The notes beneath the pieces were generated by a model. It was not told where the DNA came from. It was given only the letters and a program-made list of their open reading frames with translations, and searched no databases. Made by a program: the position numbers and the translations under genes. A stretch of 19,178 bases of DNA, taken from contig QXCR01000310.1 of NCBI GenBank assembly GCA_004380135.1, positions 1 through 19,178 on the forward strand, written 5' to 3'. Source of the stretch: Stemphylium vesicarium (Eukaryota > Ascomycota > Dothideomycetes > Pleosporales > Pleosporaceae). Below, piece after piece: positions 17,622 through 19,178 of the stretch (positions within the stretch are counted from its first letter, which is position 1; every line of letters begins with the position of its first letter).

Positions 17622-19178
17622 ATGGAAGACGAGTCCTTCTTGTCCACCAGGCGCTTGTCACATTTCTCAAGCAGCCACTAGCCCTCAAGTTCGCTCACAG
17701 GAATCCCAAAATCCAACTAAGCTATGGCATATAAACTCCTCGACGCTTCCTAGTTTGAAGATTTCAACATTTATAACGACGCGGGCAACAGCCTTGGACA
17801 CGACAGCAACGCTATAAGCGGCGAGGAGAACGATGATATTGAGCTCTACTTCTACTCGAGCGATGAACATGAAGCGGAAGACGCGACGCTTTCACAGTCA
17901 GAAGTAGACACTGGAGAAGATTAGAAGCCGGAGACAGACGGAGAAGAAGAACCTAGAGACGACTCAGATGGCTCCAGAACTAGGGAGAACTCAAACGAAA
18001 GCCTGAACTAAGGCGTACCAAGCGGAGAGTCAACCAGCTCATTCAGTCTATCGAGCAAGGACGAGGAAGATACCGAGCTAGGAGGCATGGAAGGTGACGA
18101 TCACGGAATCGAGGAAGACGATGATAAAGAAGGCGACAACTCAATGGAAAAAAGTACAATAGACGAAGAAGCGGAAAGTGGCGATGTTGAGAGCGTAAAC
18201 AGCGAAAGTTCAACAGACAATGTTTCAGAAGACACCGAGACCTCCAGCGATGATGACGCAACATCCAACGAGCCAGACACAGAAGAGGGAGGCGAGGATA
18301 GAGTGTCAAGAGAAATAGATGTCCAGTCCCGAGATGAGCATGCCGGAAACGATGCCGACAGCCATATTTCTAACCAAATCTACCAACCAACTCGCACATA
18401 GCATTCTACAATCATCATCCAATCCCCGCCGAATTACCAGTCAGCAGGTATCCCCAGATCAAAGCCAGCGCAAGACCACCGTTCGCCGCAGAGGAAAGCG
18501 AGGGGTATTCGACTGTTCAAACTAGAGAAGCTCAAATCTTCCGAACCTGCCGGTTTGCTGGAAGTGAAGGGCAATACGAGTGTTCGTCAAGCGAGGGTAC
18601 TAAACAAGGACTATGGCGAGACCGTGGCCGCCAAAGCATGCGACAAGTACACTAAGCTGCCAGAAAACAGGAAGGACAAAACTTCCAGGATCAAGATCAA
18701 GAGTCAAGGAGACGTTCATATTAATCTCAAGCCAAAGTCCGCAGACGAGTCGACCACACCAGCCACCGTGATACCAGTCGCCACGAAGAAACCAAGAACC
18801 ACGGGAAAAAAGTCCAGGAAAATGAGGGTAAATGACGAGCCGACAAATCAAGCCTTAAGCTACAACGAGGAACCCTCAGCGCAGACCCTCCCCACTCACC
18901 CAGTCATTCCTTCTCTCCCCGAACTACCAGCATCCCAAACATGGCGTCCACGAGGTTCAATCCACGAACTACCCGACTCAGACGTTGTCGTGTCATCGCA
19001 CACATCCTCTACACACCTCCTCTCGCAGTACACCACATACCGCACTCCTCGACGCCATCCTAGCAGTTGTAACAACAACGAGTATATGCTTTCAAGAATA
19101 ACGCATTCACTCAAGCACGTTACCTCCTTCGCAAGAAATACGAAACCCTCTTACAACACCACCGAAGACATGTCGACC
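17622..19178 (+). pseudogene. Acidic low-complexity protein gene broken by six TAR stops, open at the window edge
   Basis: From ATG 17622 one frame runs 519 codons to the last base of the window with no shift of frame. In-frame stops are TAG 17679, TAA 17718, TAG 17751, TAG 17922, TAA 18009 and TAG 18399. After the last stop, 259 codons stay open to the edge. Between and across the stops the composition is coherent: Asp/Glu/Ser-rich to about 18350 (for example GEENDDIELYFYSSDE and GIEEDDDKEGDNS), then Lys/Arg- and Pro/Ser/Thr-rich. No domain is recognised and the protein is probably disordered. No GTA(A/T)GT-type donors bracket the stops, so introns do not easily remove them. Five stops lie in the first 155 codons, where only one Gln codon remains. 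The longest piece starting with Met, 18087-18401 (104 residues), could be called as a small gene, but it is only a slice of the longer frame. I infer nonsense-mutated gene or relic, possibly by RIP; the downstream end lies outside. Confidence 0.62.

Noticed and set aside
17622..19178. TAG/TAA recoded as glutamine in this genome
   Set aside because: The transporter, DUF1772 and MYND genes end in TAG, and ESA1 and the Alt a 1 homolog in TAA, at the positions expected from their families, so both codons act as stops.

Overview
The window looks like nuclear DNA of a filamentous ascomycete, most likely a Dothideomycete of the order Pleosporales (the Alternaria/Pyrenophora/Stemphylium neighbourhood). 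The evidence is compact genes on both strands, short introns (46-114 nt) with GT..AG ends and CTAAC/CTGAC-like branch points, fungal protein families throughout, and a close homolog of the Alternaria major allergen Alt a 1. The order is firmer than the genus.

Layout, left to right. A MYND zinc-finger protein (minus, 106-1092) and a NorB/aryl-alcohol-dehydrogenase-type aldo-keto reductase (minus, 1362-2679, three exons) come first. After about 0.9 kb without a gene, REX4-type exonuclease (minus, 3558-4628) and the MYST acetyltransferase ESA1 (plus, 4891-6553, with a 28-nt second exon) share a 262-bp divergent promoter. A 1.5-kb gene-poor stretch follows, holding a (CT)15 run and a two-stage hairpin. 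Then come two tandem secreted Alt a 1-family genes (8061-8531 and 9469-10034), the second strongly diverged, with extra cysteines and an intron. ALG3 (plus, 10486-12034, four exons) converges on an EIF1AD-like gene (minus, 12055-12525) with only 20 bp between stop codons. A major-facilitator transporter (13353-15035, four exons), a DUF1772/anthrone-oxygenase-like membrane protein (15370-16020) and an F-box protein (16377-17198) follow, all plus.

The last 1.6 kb (17622 to the window end) carries no ordinary ORF, but a single reading frame runs through it without any frameshift. It encodes an acidic, low-complexity, probably disordered protein interrupted by six stops, all TAG or TAA and none TGA. 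That pattern fits C-to-T changes at CpA in glutamine codons, as in repeat-induced point mutation (RIP). I regard this as the most interesting element, followed by the diverged Alt a 1 paralog.

The genes are a mix of housekeeping functions (chromatin acetylation, RNA processing, N-glycosylation, initiation-factor-like RNA binding) and accessory ones (secreted Alt a 1 proteins, oxidoreductase, transporter, DUF1772). I see no operon logic and no backbone enzyme that would make this a secondary-metabolite cluster. No tRNA, rRNA, CRISPR or intact transposon was recognised. Exon borders were worked out by hand from splice signals and family alignment as I remember it.
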